NCBI GenBank assembly: GCA_019188255.1
Contig: JAETXT010000004.1
Location: 2,852,001 to 2,916,000, forward strand
Direction of reading: 5' to 3'
From: Verticillium longisporum
Taxonomy: Eukaryota; Ascomycota; Sordariomycetes; Glomerellales; Plectosphaerellaceae
Length of the DNA: 64,000 nt
Of this stretch, positions 10,861 to 22,120 are shown piece after piece. The notes under the pieces are model-generated. The model was not told the origin of the DNA. It was given only the letters and a program-made list of their open reading frames with translations, and made no database searches. Made by a program: the position numbers and the translations under genes. The first letter of the stretch is position 1. Every line of letters begins with the position of its first letter.

Positions 10861-12657
10861 ATGCGTAGCACGTTGATCTTCGCGGGCAGCTCTTGCCCTG
10901 CGCTCACGGGTCAGATTTGCGAGAACCTGGGCATGCAGCCCGCCGAGGCGGAGCTCACCCAATTTTCCAATGTAAGCTGGCCGTTCCTGAGTCAAAGTTG
11001 AGCCGGAGCGTGAGCGGGCTGGTTTGAGTTGGCCTGGCTGGGCCTTCACTTGACTGCCCTGTCCTGCTCTGCCTCTGCTGCGCCAAGGGAATCTCCTCGA
11101 ACGCTTGTCCGTTTGAGTCTGCTTTTCTGAGTTGTCACGGCTTCTCGTTTGAGACTAACCATCCACCAAGGGCGAGACCAGCGTACGCATCCTCACCAGC
11201 GTGCGAGAGAAGGACGTCTTCATCGTTCAGTCTGGCAGTCCCAAGGTCAACGATACAATCATGGAGCTGCTCATCATGATCTCTGCATGCAAGGGCGGCT
11301 CGGCGAACAAGGTCACAGGTAGGCTCTTCCTCCTTGACCCGGTTCTGACTCGTTGGCGATCCAGACCATTGACCCTCCCTCGCTAGCTGTTCTTCCCTAC
11401 TTCCCTTACAGTCGCCAGTCGAAAAAGAAGTCCCACCGCGGTGCCATTACAGCGCGCATGCTCGCCAACCTGTTGACCATGGCTGGTATCAAGCATGTCA
11501 TCACCGTCGATCTGCACGCCACCCAGATGCAGGGCTTCTTCAAGTGCCCCGTCGACAATCTGCATGCCGAGCCCCTCATTGCTCGCTGGATCCGTCACAA
11601 CGTCGCCAATTGGAAGGAGGCCGTTGTCGTGTCGAAGAACGCCGGTGGAACGAAGCGAGTGACATCGCTCGCTGACGCCTTGAAGCTCAACTTCGGCAGG
11701 GCCACTACCGAGAAGAAGAAGCACCGGGGCGCCAACATGTCGGCTAGTGTCATCATGGGTCATCTCCACAGCTTCAACCGCGAGCCTGTGCTCGAGTCTT
11801 CTGCGACAAGTAAACCTGCCGAGGCCACGATTGAGGCTCTTGAGGAGCCAGCCACATCTGAACCTCAAAACGTCAGACGAAACCGAGTCCGCGCAAACAC
11901 ACAAGGCTCCCCGCAGCGCTCGAACGGCCCGCCGCTCCGCACCGCGGAGGTCAACCGCGCGATTGGCCCTATCACGCCGACGAAGAATTCGTCTGGCCAG
12001 CAGCAGGACGAAGACGAGAGCGATGCGCAGTACGATGACGGCCCAGCATATGAAGTTACGCAGGGTCGCCTCGTCCAAGGTCACATTGTCGATGACGACT
12101 ATCCATCGCCCGCAACGTCGACCGCTGGTGGCAGCTCCCGCGAGGAGCCGGATCCCATGACCATGTCACATGCCTCGTCCTTCTTCGCCCATCCTCCCAA
12201 CCACGCCGAGCCCGCGCCTCATGCGCTGGGTGGTTCCGGCGACGCCGAGGCTGAATCGGACGAGGAGGAAGACACTCTCAAGGACCCCAAGGTCGAGCAC
12301 ATGATCACGCTTGTCGGCGACGTTAGGAACCGCACCGTCTTCATCGTTGATGACATGATCGACAAGCCCGGCTCGTGGATCGCTGCCGCCGAGACGGTCG
12401 TCAAGAAGGGCCACGCCAAGAAGGTGTACTGCATCGCCACCCACGGTGTCTTTGGCGGTGACTGCCTCGAGCAGATGCAGGCATGCGAGTGCATCGACAC
12501 GATAGTTGTGACCAACAGCTTCCCTATCCAGGAGGAACGTGTCAAGAATATCAGCAAGCTCGTCGTCCTCGACCTGTCTTTCCTCCTCGCCGAGGCCATC
12601 CGCCGCAACCACTATGGCGAATCCATTTCGCCCCTCTACCAGCACATACTGAACTGA
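10861..12657 (+). CDS. ribose-phosphate pyrophosphokinase subunit with long internal insert
   Basis: Three exons are inferred: 10861-10971, 11171-11318 and 11387-12657, giving 509 residues. The first intron is 199 bases, long for this window, and ends in AAG; the second is 68 bases. Joining them yields the family stretch [20 protein letters not shown] and then [17 protein letters not shown] synthetase makes 5-phosphoribosyl diphosphate from ribose 5-phosphate and ATP for nucleotide, His and Trp synthesis in the cytosol. Visible are the YFPYSRQ ATP-binding segment, [12 protein letters not shown], and the PRPP-binding region [15 protein letters not shown]. The last differs from the canonical DDMADTCGT loop. 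An acidic, low-complexity insert of roughly 150 residues splits the fold, as in yeast Prs1 and Prs5, which act as non-identical subunits of a heteromer. The subunit may therefore be regulatory or weakly catalytic (inference). Confidence 0.92.
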
Positions 12658-13392
12658 GGAGCCTGTTTGCTTGCGCGAGGAGCTCGAAGAAAGTCTTGAC
12701 AGGTATGGCTGGAATACGGGGTTCGTTTGACTTTAATTTTCTAGGCGGCATCTAGCGAGGCGTACGGCAACGGCATGATTTCGGGCCCCCTTTTCTGTCA
12801 CGCGTTTTACGACGAGACAGACAAAAAGGCAGAGCTCTAGAGCAATGATGATACCATCTGCTTTTTTATTGCACGGGATGTGTGATGCCTTGTCTCCATC
12901 CTTCCCTCTTTCTTTCTCTCTCTGCTGTTGCGGAGTTTCTTCTTTGTGCTTTTCCACCTTGGCGCATGCCACACCCAGCGGTTGCTTTCTTCGGAGAGCC
13001 GGGGCCCAGTTCATGCAGAACGGGTCCTGAACGGAACGTTGGAAGATCAACCCTTCGACCTCGAGGGCCCCCCTTTTTGCACATCGGCTTTATTACGCTG
13101 TTTGGTCGATGGGCGGGGGGCGAGAGTAGTTCGGACAATCCTTTTGCTTATTGCGTGACGTCACTTGTTGTGTTCTTGACCATTTTGACTTCACTCTACT
13201 AACAAGCTGCATGACGAGTTCTTCGAAGGGAACATGACTTGATTGAGTCTAGCCAGGACACTTATCTTCAAAGTTATCACTCAAAGCCATAATACAATCG
13301 TTGACTTCCAACACAACATGCCCGCCGTCCCTTATGTGACAAAATCAACCTGGAAAACCAACCGGCCTACCTACTTGCCACAATGATCTTGA
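12658..13392. other. convergent intergenic region
   Basis: Tail-to-tail spacer between the PRPP synthetase gene (+) and the Cid1-type gene (-). It presumably carries both 3' UTRs. A TC-rich run lies near 12895-12950. No gene or repeat is recognised. Confidence 0.4.
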
Positions 13393-16300
13393 TCACGACG
13401 AGATGGCCGCGGCCAACGCCTCCAGCTCCGCCCTCTCCACGTCGTGTATCTCGGCCAGCAACCTGCGGAACTCGCCGGCGTCGCTCTCCTTCCGAACAGT
13501 CTTGACATCCTGAAGGAGCTCCTCGCTCTCTGCTTCCCCAGCAGCAGCAGCAGCACCACCACCACCGCCACTGACGTTCCCCTTGCCGGCAGCGCGAATG
13601 AGGCGCCACGCGCGCCGGAATTCGTCCCGGATGGCGACGATTCCATTGTGCGTGACCGTCCGCGCGACGTTGTGGTCCAGCTCAAAGGGGTCCTCAATGG
13701 CAAACAGGTAGCGATGCCGGACCTCCTTGACCTCGACGGGTTTGGCCTCGGCGGCGTTGGCGTTGGCGGCAGCGGGCGCGCCGGCCGGGGACGGCACGTT
13801 CTCGAGTACCGTCTTGGCGCCCGTCCAGCCCTTGGTCTGTTTGCTGAGCAGGCCGCGCGGGGTGCGCAGGCTCAGGACATCGCGGCCCCAGTCGAAGCCG
13901 CGTGCCTTAGGGTTGGCCGACAAGGTGCCCGTGTGGGCGTAGTACTCGAAGAAGCCGCGCAGCAGGCGGCCGACTGAATGGTCGTTGCCGTTGAGCTGGC
14001 GTGCGCGCGCGAGGCGCTGGATCTCGGCCTCGTCGCGCCAGAAGCCCACGAAGCGGCCGCGGCAGATGAGGCCGTCGGCGTCCGGGTAAGTGGACGGATC
14101 CTGCGGCGGCGGCGGCGGGCCGAGGTGCTGCAGGTTTGGGCAGACAAAGGGCTCGACGACATTGACAAGGTAGTGCAGCATCATGAGCACGTACCCGTAG
14201 CTGCTGAGGGTGCCGCGGTAGGGGGTGTTGATGGCGCGAGACTTGGCCCAGTGCTTGACGAAGAGCACGAGCGTGCGCACGCGCGGGTCCGTGTGAGAGT
14301 AGCAGCGGAGCAGGAGGGTGTTCTGGAGCGCGAGGTGGGCGGCAAAGTTGATGTCGCACTGGACGCCGACGCCCGACTTGGGGAACTCGAGGTTATCGCG
14401 GTACCGGTCGCGGGGTTGGTTGGCTGTCAGCTTCGAAGGGTCGGATAGCGAGAGGATGACCTGGAGGACCTGCTGAGACTCGGGTGCCGCTAGGGCAAGC
14501 GTGCTCATGTCGCCAGGCTGATTCGTGTCGCCGCGGAGTAGTGCAACGTATTGCTTGATCACAGGCTCGAGATGGCTGTCGTATGCGTGATGCTCAAGGG
14601 CTCGCTCAAACTCAAACGCCAGTTGCAGGCTTTTGTGGCGACGTGCCACGGTTCCAAGACTGATGGGGCCTGATGTAGCAGCAACAAAGTCGCCAACTTG
14701 CTTTTGTACCTCAAAAGACCAAATGCCTTCGACGTAGTGCTTGATGACAAGCTCTTGGAACAAATCCTCGCCCTTCTCGGCAAGGAAGGCTGCAGGGCGC
14801 AAGTTTACGATGAGTTTCGCAACGCGTTCGTAGTATTCACTCGCTGACTCGAATTGGGTCTGCTGCAGTGTGACGAGCTGAATCGAGTTGAGCTTCTTGA
14901 GTCTATGCAGATACAGCTGTAAATGCTTGGCATGCTGGAGGGGATCACCTCCAGCCACCGGCTGATTCTGCAACTTCTTCCAACCAAGTACACACACTTC
15001 CGCAGCCTTTTCAGCATCGGCAGATTTCTCCTGTGTCGTACGGTGCTCCCAACCCATGGCAAGCATCTCGCCTTCCACTTGCGTGAAGACACCCAGCAGC
15101 GAGTGTGAGCACTCGTTGTCATTGTGGGGACGGAAAATGAGCGATTGGTAGCCTTGGAGCCTGGCCTTGAGTATCTGATCGTAGAGGCCTTCGACAAAGG
15201 CCTCGCAGATCCGCGTCAGAATTTCAAAGTCTTCTCCCGAAAAAGTGGTATAGTTTGACAGGGTAATGTCACGTCCATTGAGGCGTCTCAACGCACGCTT
15301 GGCATTGTTATAGTAAGAGGTGAGATTCTGCTTCTCAGTCTGACGGAGCTTCAAATTCTGTGGCTGGTCCACGGAGGGCTTCGGGGCAGGATTTGGGTCG
15401 CCTGTTGACGCGGGAAGCTGTGACTGAGCAGCAACCGTAGGAGACTTGAGCTGCTGCTCTTCGTCTTGGTCCTGAACCGCTTCATCACCATCCTCGCCTT
15501 CGGCTGCCCCAAGCGGGTCGTTGTCGATGCCCTTTTCCCACTTGTCTCGTTCCTCTAGTAGACCTGAGAGAAGCGATTCTGAGGGCTTGCTGCAGAGTTT
15601 GATGATAGGAACTCGTGTTCTGGTCAGGAGGCGCGCTCCCAGGCCGGCATCGAGGAAAGCCTTTTCGATGAGGCGAGGGATCACCGTGTCAGCGCCGTCA
15701 GGCTGGGGCACAGAGAGTGGCGAGATGAGACCGAGGTCCATATCTGACGCTTTCGTGGCGAAGCCTGAGGAAAGGCTGCCGAAGCATTCCAATCCTATAG
15801 AGGAGGCTGGAAACCCGGTTCTACCATTTGTCTGCTCTTCGTGCTGCACAATAACCTGCCGACAGATCTCTTGAATCCTGATGCGGAACGACTCTTTCTC
15901 CATGATGTCGTCCCGCTCAATCTCTGCGCTCGCGACCAGCGTCTCGCTCAGGCCATCGAGATAAGCCGACTGCAGAGTGAGCTCTTCAGCTGATAGAGGT
16001 GAGGCGTGATGGCTTCCGTGAGGGTTATACAGTCCATGAGAGTGTTGGGCGCCACGCGGTACATTGCCGTCTTGGCGGAAGCCGGGAGGGGCACTCGGGC
16101 CGGAGGGGCTGTGGTCCTGATAGGAGTGTGACTGGTACTGATGGGCTCCATATCGCTGTCCTCGTCCCTGAAAGTGACCCTGTCCCTGGCCGTGCTGATG
16201 CTGGTGCTGATTTTGATGATGGTGGTGTGGCCCTGCCCACTGGCCAGCACTGCCACCAGAGCGTTGCGTGTATGGCTGGCGTGGTGGCCCCTGACGGTAG

Positions 16301-16629
16301 CCCTGTTCGTTGTGGTGGGCAGCGTACCCTTGATTCTGACCATAATTACGAGGAGGCACCGGCGCAGTGGGCCTCGTGTCGACAGGAATAGTCATCTGGG
16401 CATTCATTTGGCGACGCTGGGCCTGGTTCGGCCGCTTCCTCATTATCTTGGGGGAGGTGGGCGACTGCTGGGAAGAAGGAGCAGGACCATCATCTGTTGA
16501 GCCTTCGAGAAGGTCCCTGTGAGAGACACTGTTGCCATTGCTTCCAGGCGTATTCGTCAGGATTAACCCTCTCAGTCTGCTCTCGAGTTCGGGATCTTGA
16601 CCCTGGTTCGAAGGTTGATAATGAGCCAT
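13393..16629 (-). CDS. Cid1-type non-canonical poly(A)/poly(U) polymerase
   Basis: Single exon, 1078 residues. Cid1-family enzymes add uridines or adenosines to RNA 3' ends in the cytoplasm or nucleus. The nucleotidyltransferase signature FGSLSSGFATKASDMDLG lies at residues 283-300 and supplies the first two catalytic aspartates. The third is in VQCDINF at about 759. The PAP-associated core follows, with SSYGYVLMMLHYLVN (809-823), and the base-contacting helix region RLLRGFFEYYAH is near 888. IEDPFELDHNVAR (978-990) is typical of the family. Two unusual parts are a disordered N-terminus rich in Gln, His and Gly (residues 1-215), which could mediate RNA or granule association, and a roughly 450-residue insert between the second and third catalytic aspartates. 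A poly-Gly/Ala run occurs near 1020. Whether it prefers UTP or ATP cannot be told from the sequence. Confidence 0.9.
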   Translation of the reverse strand: MAHYQPSNQGQDPELESRLRGLILTNTPGSNGNSVSHRDLLEGSTDDGPAPSSQQSPTSPKIMRKRPNQAQRRQMNAQMTIPVDTRPTAPVPPRNYGQNQGYAAHHNEQGYRQGPPRQPYTQRSGGSAGQWAGPHHHHQNQHQHQHGQGQGHFQGRGQRYGAHQYQSHSYQDHSPSGPSAPPGFRQDGNVPRGAQHSHGLYNPHGSHHASPLSAEELTLQSAYLDGLSETLVASAEIERDDIMEKESFRIRIQEICRQVIVQHEEQTNGRTGFPASSIGLECFGSLSSGFATKASDMDLGLISPLSVPQPDGADTVIPRLIEKAFLDAGLGARLLTRTRVPIIKLCSKPSESLLSGLLEERDKWEKGIDNDPLGAAEGEDGDEAVQDQDEEQQLKSPTVAAQSQLPASTGDPNPAPKPSVDQPQNLKLRQTEKQNLTSYYNNAKRALRRLNGRDITLSNYTTFSGEDFEILTRICEAFVEGLYDQILKARLQGYQSLIFRPHNDNECSHSLLGVFTQVEGEMLAMGWEHRTTQEKSADAEKAAEVCVLGWKKLQNQPVAGGDPLQHAKHLQLYLHRLKKLNSIQLVTLQQTQFESASEYYERVAKLIVNLRPAAFLAEKGEDLFQELVIKHYVEGIWSFEVQKQVGDFVAATSGPISLGTVARRHKSLQLAFEFERALEHHAYDSHLEPVIKQYVALLRGDTNQPGDMSTLALAAPESQQVLQVILSLSDPSKLTANQPRDRYRDNLEFPKSGVGVQCDINFAAHLALQNTLLLRCYSHTDPRVRTLVLFVKHWAKSRAINTPYRGTLSSYGYVLMMLHYLVNVVEPFVCPNLQHLGPPPPPQDPSTYPDADGLICRGRFVGFWRDEAEIQRLARARQLNGNDHSVGRLLRGFFEYYAHTGTLSANPKARGFDWGRDVLSLRTPRGLLSKQTKGWTGAKTVLENVPSPAGAPAAANANAAEAKPVEVKEVRHRYLFAIEDPFELDHNVARTVTHNGIVAIRDEFRRAWRLIRAAGKGNVSGGGGGAAAAAGEAESEELLQDVKTVRKESDAGEFRRLLAEIHDVERAELEALAAAISS

Positions 16630-18065
16630 GGCCGGTTGGGGGGTACGTTGGTCAATGCTCCAGGTCAGCCGATCCAGTGAGAAGGTAGCTTGGTATATGA
16701 GAGTCTGTGAAGACTCAGGTCAAGGATCGCTAGACTGATACTGATGAGCACGGTTCCCCTTGGTGAAGTAAATCATCCAAGGATCAGACGCATAGGGAAG
16801 GGAATGATGGCCTTGGTGAAGGATCACGGGGATTCGATGGTGATCAGGAAGTGGCTCGCGAGCGCCCTTTTTGTCTGTTTCTTCAGAGTGGGTCGAATGG
16901 TTGCGCGAGACATGGGTGTCGTTCCCTTGATCGCTCGGTAATGAATGAGGGATGACGAAGACGATGGATTCCAACGATGCTCAGTAGCCGGGTAAGTGCA
17001 ACCTGGAAACAAATCACGACCTGACGATGGGCCGTAGTCAGGTTGTTTTGCTTGTGAGACGAGTCGTACACGGACAGGTTAAGCAATCAGGGAAGGCACA
17101 AAATGGGGTCGGCAATGAAATACAGTGTGGAACCCACGGCTTCACAGCCTTGCCGGCCCTCCTGTCAATGGGCAAGAGGAGGGGGCTCGCCGCTACAGGG
17201 CGTAAATACAGTGCGGGAGCCTGTCTTGGTGCATTTGAGCTTTACCCCCGCATGTGAGAGGAGAGAGCTTCTCGGGCCTTGAGGTACCGATCCGGAACTT
17301 GTGCCTGGGGGGGTTGATGCATTGAATCAACCGTCTCAAGGGCTCTCAAGGCCAATTCGACAATTGAGGGCAGTTGGCCTTGCGCATTGAAGTTTCTCTC
17401 CATTTTTCGAAAGAAAAGTATGGGGAACTACCCTACTAACTTGCCCCGAGGTGACTGTGAGTAGCATCAGTGATACAACGGTAGCAGCCTTATGACGACA
17501 CCTTACAAGGGAGCTTCAAGCCAGCAGCTGTGATTGGATTCCAAGCCGTAGGTACACATTGCAGTCAACATGTTTGGGGGCTCTGCACAGTGCACTTGCA
17601 TCCTCACACCACGACCAGAGGTCTCCACCTCAGCCTCCACCCAACTGACCTTCTTTTGCTCAGGCAGCACAGGCTCCCCCCAGGCTGAGAGGTACCGACA
17701 AGGCAGGATCACCTCCCCTCCAGGTCAAGGACAGCTGCTTTCAATCTCGCCATCAGCGTCTTTGTCCCTCCACCCTCATTTCATCCACCTATCCTTTGAC
17801 GACTTGTTTATCAAAGGAACTGGAATCGGCATTGTTTGTCGCTCTTTCCATCTTGATTTAGTAACCCAAGTCCCCGGCTCGAGCGACGCCGACGCCGTCC
17901 AGCGCCAGACAACACGCGACGCCTCCCGGAGATCTTGTTGAAACCAACGACTTCAAGCACTCGCCCGTGTGTTGATGCCGACAACCTGCCCCCTCGTGCA
18001 TCTCGAAGCTTCAAATATACCTTACGTTACTTTATATACAACTCAAAGCCCACGCACTCGCCAAG
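16630..18065. promoter_or_regulatory. divergent promoter region between Cid1-type gene and TFIIF alpha
   Basis: A 1.4-kb gap holds both promoters and leaders. A GTGACT-type donor and CTAAC-like branch motifs near 17430-17460 hint at a leader intron, but its ends cannot be fixed. A TATA-like TTTATATA is at about 18030-18038, close enough to the TFIIF start to be in the leader. No other gene is supported. Confidence 0.4.
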
Positions 18066-20354
18066 ATGAGCGCGCCACCCTCTGGTCTGCCCAACGGCCA
18101 GGCCCAGGACCAGAAGCCCAACCCGACCGGGCAGCAGCCGCGACCGCCCCCTATCAAGCGGCGAGCCAAAGGCGATCCTCTCGTCGCGCGCAGACGACCG
18201 CAGCCCAAATCCAATGCTCCGCGGCCGCAAGGTGCGGGCGCCGCTTCCTCGAGTCGCGCGACACCCCCCTCTGCGGCGCTGAGGCCCGAGGTTCACACGG
18301 CCGGCCTACTGGCTCGCATCACAAACAACCGAACCAAAACGGCGGCGAACGGGGGTTGGACCGAGCCGCTGCCGCCAGGCGGTCGCGAGTGGAAGATTGT
18401 CACGACCAAGCGTGCCCTGATGGAAGGCACCCGTCACCACGTCATGAGGTTCTCGTCATCCCGCATCGAGAAGGAGAAGCTACACATTGATCCCACGGAC
18501 CATAACGATTTCACGCGACCCGTGACCCTTCAGCGTCGCGACCCAAGACAGCCCGCTGCCGGACGCGAGGTGAAGCCCGAGGAGGAAGAGCCCGAACCTG
18601 AGCCCAACCCAGAAGACGAGAAAGAGGCTGAGAGGATTGCGCAGCTCAAGGCCGAGAAGGATGCCTGGAAGGCCATGGAGGCTGCCAAGAGTGCGCCGGC
18701 GATCAAGGACCCCAACGCCAGTACGCGTACCAAGCAACCGAAGCAGGAGGACCGCGGTGTGCAGTTTCACCGCGCACCCCGGTCGGAGAAGGAACGCAAG
18801 CAGCAATCGCTGCGCTATGAGGAAGCGCTGCCCTGGCACATTGAGGACGCCGACGGAAAGCACGTGTGGGTTGGTTCGTACGTCGCCCCTCTGTCGGAGA
18901 CAACAGTTTGTCTCGTGGCCACGACAGACGGCAAGTTTGCTATGACCCCGCTTGAGAAATGGTACAAGTTCCAGCCCAAGCCGAATTTCACCACGATGAG
19001 AATCGAAGAGGCCGAGGCCTTGATGAAGCAGCAATCAGGCGTGTCTCGGTGGCACATGCAGGCGCAAGAGAAGAAGGCAGGACAGAAAGACCTCGAGGAT
19101 TGGAGAAAGTTCAAGAACGGACCGTCGCGCATCAAGACGGAGAGTTCCACATTCAGAGGCGTATCCAAGTCGGAAAAGATGGACCATGACGAGATTGATT
19201 TCGAAGGCGATGAATTTCAAGACGACGACGAGGCGCCCAACTTTGAGCCCGACAATGACGAAGACCAGAAGGAGTCGGCCGAGCGCATCAAGCGGGAGCA
19301 GCTCGGCGCCAACGTCTTCGGAGAGGGCGACGAGGGTAAGGTAGACCAGGAAGAGCTCGAGACGAGGCTTCTCGAGGAGAGCAGGAAGAGGGAAGGCAAG
19401 ACCATCAACAAAGCATTGGTCAAGCGAGAAAAGGAAACCATCTACAAGAAGGACTCGGACGATGAAGACGGCAACCGTTACTTCGGTCCCTCGGTAAGAC
19501 CAGGTCCTCGACATTTGATGACCAGCATACTGACAGGCTTTCCAGGATGAAGAGGATTCGGATGACGAGAGCAAGGACGGAGAGGATGAGGCTAAGAAGG
19601 ACGAAGACAAGGCCTCTAGCCAGGATCCTTCCGCGCAGAGTCAGGACGCCAACGGTGCCAAGGACAAGGACGCAAACTCCAAGGGCACACTGACGCCTTC
19701 TGGCAAGCAGAAGGAAGCCGATGCTGCCGGAAAGGGCACGTCACTGATGCTTTCTGGCTCGCCGAACCTATCGGAATCTAGTGAAGTAGAGTCGACGCTG
19801 AGGATGAAGAAGCTCAAGTAGAACGGAAGCTCTTTCCTGGTGAGCCGCTCAGGGACACCTCTTTCATCGGGCCACAAACACAAGGTTGGAATGAGCTCGA
19901 TGAGCGACGGCGAAGCCACCGGTGGAGAGATGTCCGATGGCCAGCAGAGGAAGAAAAAGATCAAGCTTCTTGGTACGGGCGCCAGGGGCACGCCCACTGG
20001 CTCGCGTGCTGGCAGCCCAGCCCCTGCAGGCGCAGCAGGCAGTACGTTGAGAACTCTTGAAGAAAATAAGGACCGAGCTGACAAGACGACCCAGGTGCAT
20101 CCCCGATGAGCCCGAATCCGCGTGCCGGCTCACCCTCCCGATCCGGGCCCATTGAACCCTGGGAGGTCTTCGCGGCGCTGCCGCCGCAGGGCATATCTTC
20201 AAAAGAACTCAACAGACGCTTCAACGAACGTATTGGTGATGGACCAGGTCAGACTTCTAAAGCTGGATGGATCAACATCGTGAAGGATGTGGCTGTATTC
20301 GGCAGGGACAAGCTGCTGCGCCCAAAAGAAGGAGTCGCTCCGAAGCGAGACTAA
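18066..20354 (+). CDS. tfg1: TFIIF alpha subunit (RAP74/TFG1) with an in-frame TAG
   Basis: Exons 18066-19493, 19546-20041 and 20095-20354 join in frame; both introns (52 and 53 bases) have GTAAGA or GTACGT donors. TFIIF alpha binds RNA polymerase II with TFIIF beta and is needed for initiation. The N-terminal half carries the dimerisation domain: WKIVTTKRALMEGTRHHVMRF, then LPWHIEDADGKHVWVGSY and FAMTPLEKWYKFQPK. Next come an acidic middle, Ser/Gly-rich SRSGTP and GSRAGSPAP segments, and a C-terminal winged-helix end (ISSKELNRRFNERIGDG, WINIVKDVAVFG). A TAG at 19819-19821 interrupts the second exon in frame. If it terminates translation, the product is 567 residues and lacks the winged helix; otherwise 727 codons remain. 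No intron of normal size removes it without deleting conserved sequence. A CAG-to-TAG change, an assembly error or RNA editing are the alternatives. Confidence 0.88.
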
Positions 20355-20561
20355 TGAGGCTTGTTCACACGGGAACGATCTCTGGCGTCTCGGTTGTTTT
20401 TATGTATCACTTGCTTCCCCTAGGTACCCAAACGTAGATACCATGAAGGCCTATTCAGAAAAGACGATGGGCGCTAGAACACAGCACAAGCTGTTAATAT
20501 TGAATCAGAATGCTGCGTAGCGCAACATAATTGGGTATTATGAGAACAACTCCAACCGTCC

Positions 20562-21560
20562 TTACTCATCCATCTGCCACGAGTAGTCCAGCCCTTTGTT
20601 CCTTTCTCGTCGGTTGATCGCCTTGAAACGTTCGCCCTCAAATCCATTACTCCTGTCAACACCATCCCACCGATAGCCAGGTCTGATGCCGTACCGATTG
20701 GGCGGTGCGCCGCCGGTATAGATGGGTCTATTCTTCCCCTTCTTCGCCTTGCCGCCCGTCGTCGTTGTCGCCGTATCTGTCTGCATGAACTGCGCCATGG
20801 GATCGTTCCACCTCTCTTTCCCCTTCATCTCGCGGTTCATGTCATCGTCATCAGCGCCCCGTGCAAACGCCATAGTCTTGGCATCTTCGAGCGCCTCGCG
20901 CCGCGCCTTGGCCGCCGCGGCCTGAACGTCGCCTTTTGGCGCAATCTTAGCCTGCCGCTCCTTTTCGCGCTCCTCGGCCTCGGCCGCCGCCCGCCGCGCC
21001 TCAGCCCGCCTCATCGACACATCAACCCGCCGCCCCGTCGCGTCGCGGTACACCGTCTCCTCCTCGCGCCCGCCGGCCTTCATCCGCGCAAACTCGGCCT
21101 GCTCGGCAGCCTGCCGCCTGCGCAGCTGCGCGCTCACCGTCGCCGCCGACTGCAGCCCCGCGTGCGTGCCGTCACTCATCTTGGCGACGCCCGCGTCGTC
21201 GAATGTCGGGAGCGCGTCGTCGTCGTGCTGCGCTGCAAGGGTCTCGGCGGCGGCCGAGGCGAGAATCGCGTCTGCTGCCGCGGCGTCTGCGTCGGCGTTG
21301 GCTGGTTGGCTGGTGGGCGCGCCGGTGATGGATTTCCAGTTGGACTTTTTGGTGCGGCGAAACTCGGCGGAGGAGCCGTCTACTGTTGCTGGACCGTCAA
21401 CATCGTCGTTGGCTGAGGCTTGTGGCTTGGGCCAGGAGGCATCGTCGTCGTCGGCTATGATGAGGCCTCCGGCTGCTTGCTTGCGCTTGCGCTTCTTGGT
21501 TGGCTTTGGGTCGGCTACTAGGTAGTTTTGTGCGAGGTAGCTGGATAGGTCGGACGGCAT
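20562..21560 (-). CDS. cwc26: pre-mRNA-splicing factor CWC26/BUD13
   Basis: Single exon, 332 residues. BUD13/Cwc26 is a subunit of the RES complex, which binds the activated spliceosome in the nucleus and supports splicing and nuclear pre-mRNA retention. Recognition rests on the conserved second half: [19 protein letters not shown], then the C-terminal block [20 protein letters not shown] followed by [10 protein letters not shown]. The N-terminus [14 protein letters not shown] is also typical, followed by a basic KKRKRK segment. The middle is Ala/Asp-rich with a charged coiled-coil-like helix ([17 protein letters not shown]). Length is as expected for fungi. It diverges from TRS85 and converges with TFIIF alpha. 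Confidence 0.93.
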   Translation of the reverse strand: MPSDLSSYLAQNYLVADPKPTKKRKRKQAAGGLIIADDDDASWPKPQASANDDVDGPATVDGSSAEFRRTKKSNWKSITGAPTSQPANADADAAAADAILASAAAETLAAQHDDDALPTFDDAGVAKMSDGTHAGLQSAATVSAQLRRRQAAEQAEFARMKAGGREEETVYRDATGRRVDVSMRRAEARRAAAEAEEREKERQAKIAPKGDVQAAAAKARREALEDAKTMAFARGADDDDMNREMKGKERWNDPMAQFMQTDTATTTTGGKAKKGKNRPIYTGGAPPNRYGIRPGYRWDGVDRSNGFEGERFKAINRRERNKGLDYSWQMDE

Positions 21561-22120
21561 GTTGATGGTATGCTTTCTGGGCGGTTCGGGTTCGAAAGCG
21601 CTGAAGCGTTGCCTGCAAATGGAGACTTGACTGTCGAGGATCGATATTCGCAGCTTAAGCTTGGGGTACCTCGTAGAAGCACTGCAGTGACGAAATGCAG
21701 GGACGGAAAGCCCCCACGTTGTGCATATAACGGGGCGCTACGCAAGGCAGGCACTTAAGCGATTCCGTAGTGGTGATGGCGCCCAAGCATCCACATGTTC
21801 AATGGGTTGGCTGGCCTCGCATTCACCAGACCACTGATGATGAAGCGGTTGTTCTAGGCGGCCTTTCGATTCGACGACCCCTCTAGCGAGCGTCTTTAAT
21901 TGTATTTGTTCGAGTAATTCCGGAGCCCACTTTCCGATATACCATCGCCTCCATCAACTGTTCAACATCAACCTCTCTTTCCAACCCATGGCTTGAGCGA
22001 GGCCAGATCCCACGATCCATTCAACACTACCACTCGACCTGGATATCACTCTCCTTTTTCCTGGCAACGAGCCAGCGTAGGCCGTAGGTTGGGCCACCTC
22101 GCCAACCTCCGATTCCCTCG
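21561..22120. promoter_or_regulatory. divergent promoter region, cwc26 / trs85
   Basis: A 560-base head-to-head gap that must contain both promoters. No specific motif or repeat is recognised. Confidence 0.45.

Noticed and set aside
19776..19821. A short intron that would remove the TAG in TFIIF alpha
   Set aside because: The only nearby donor-like GTAGAG would give about 36 bases, below usual fungal size, and lacks a branch site.
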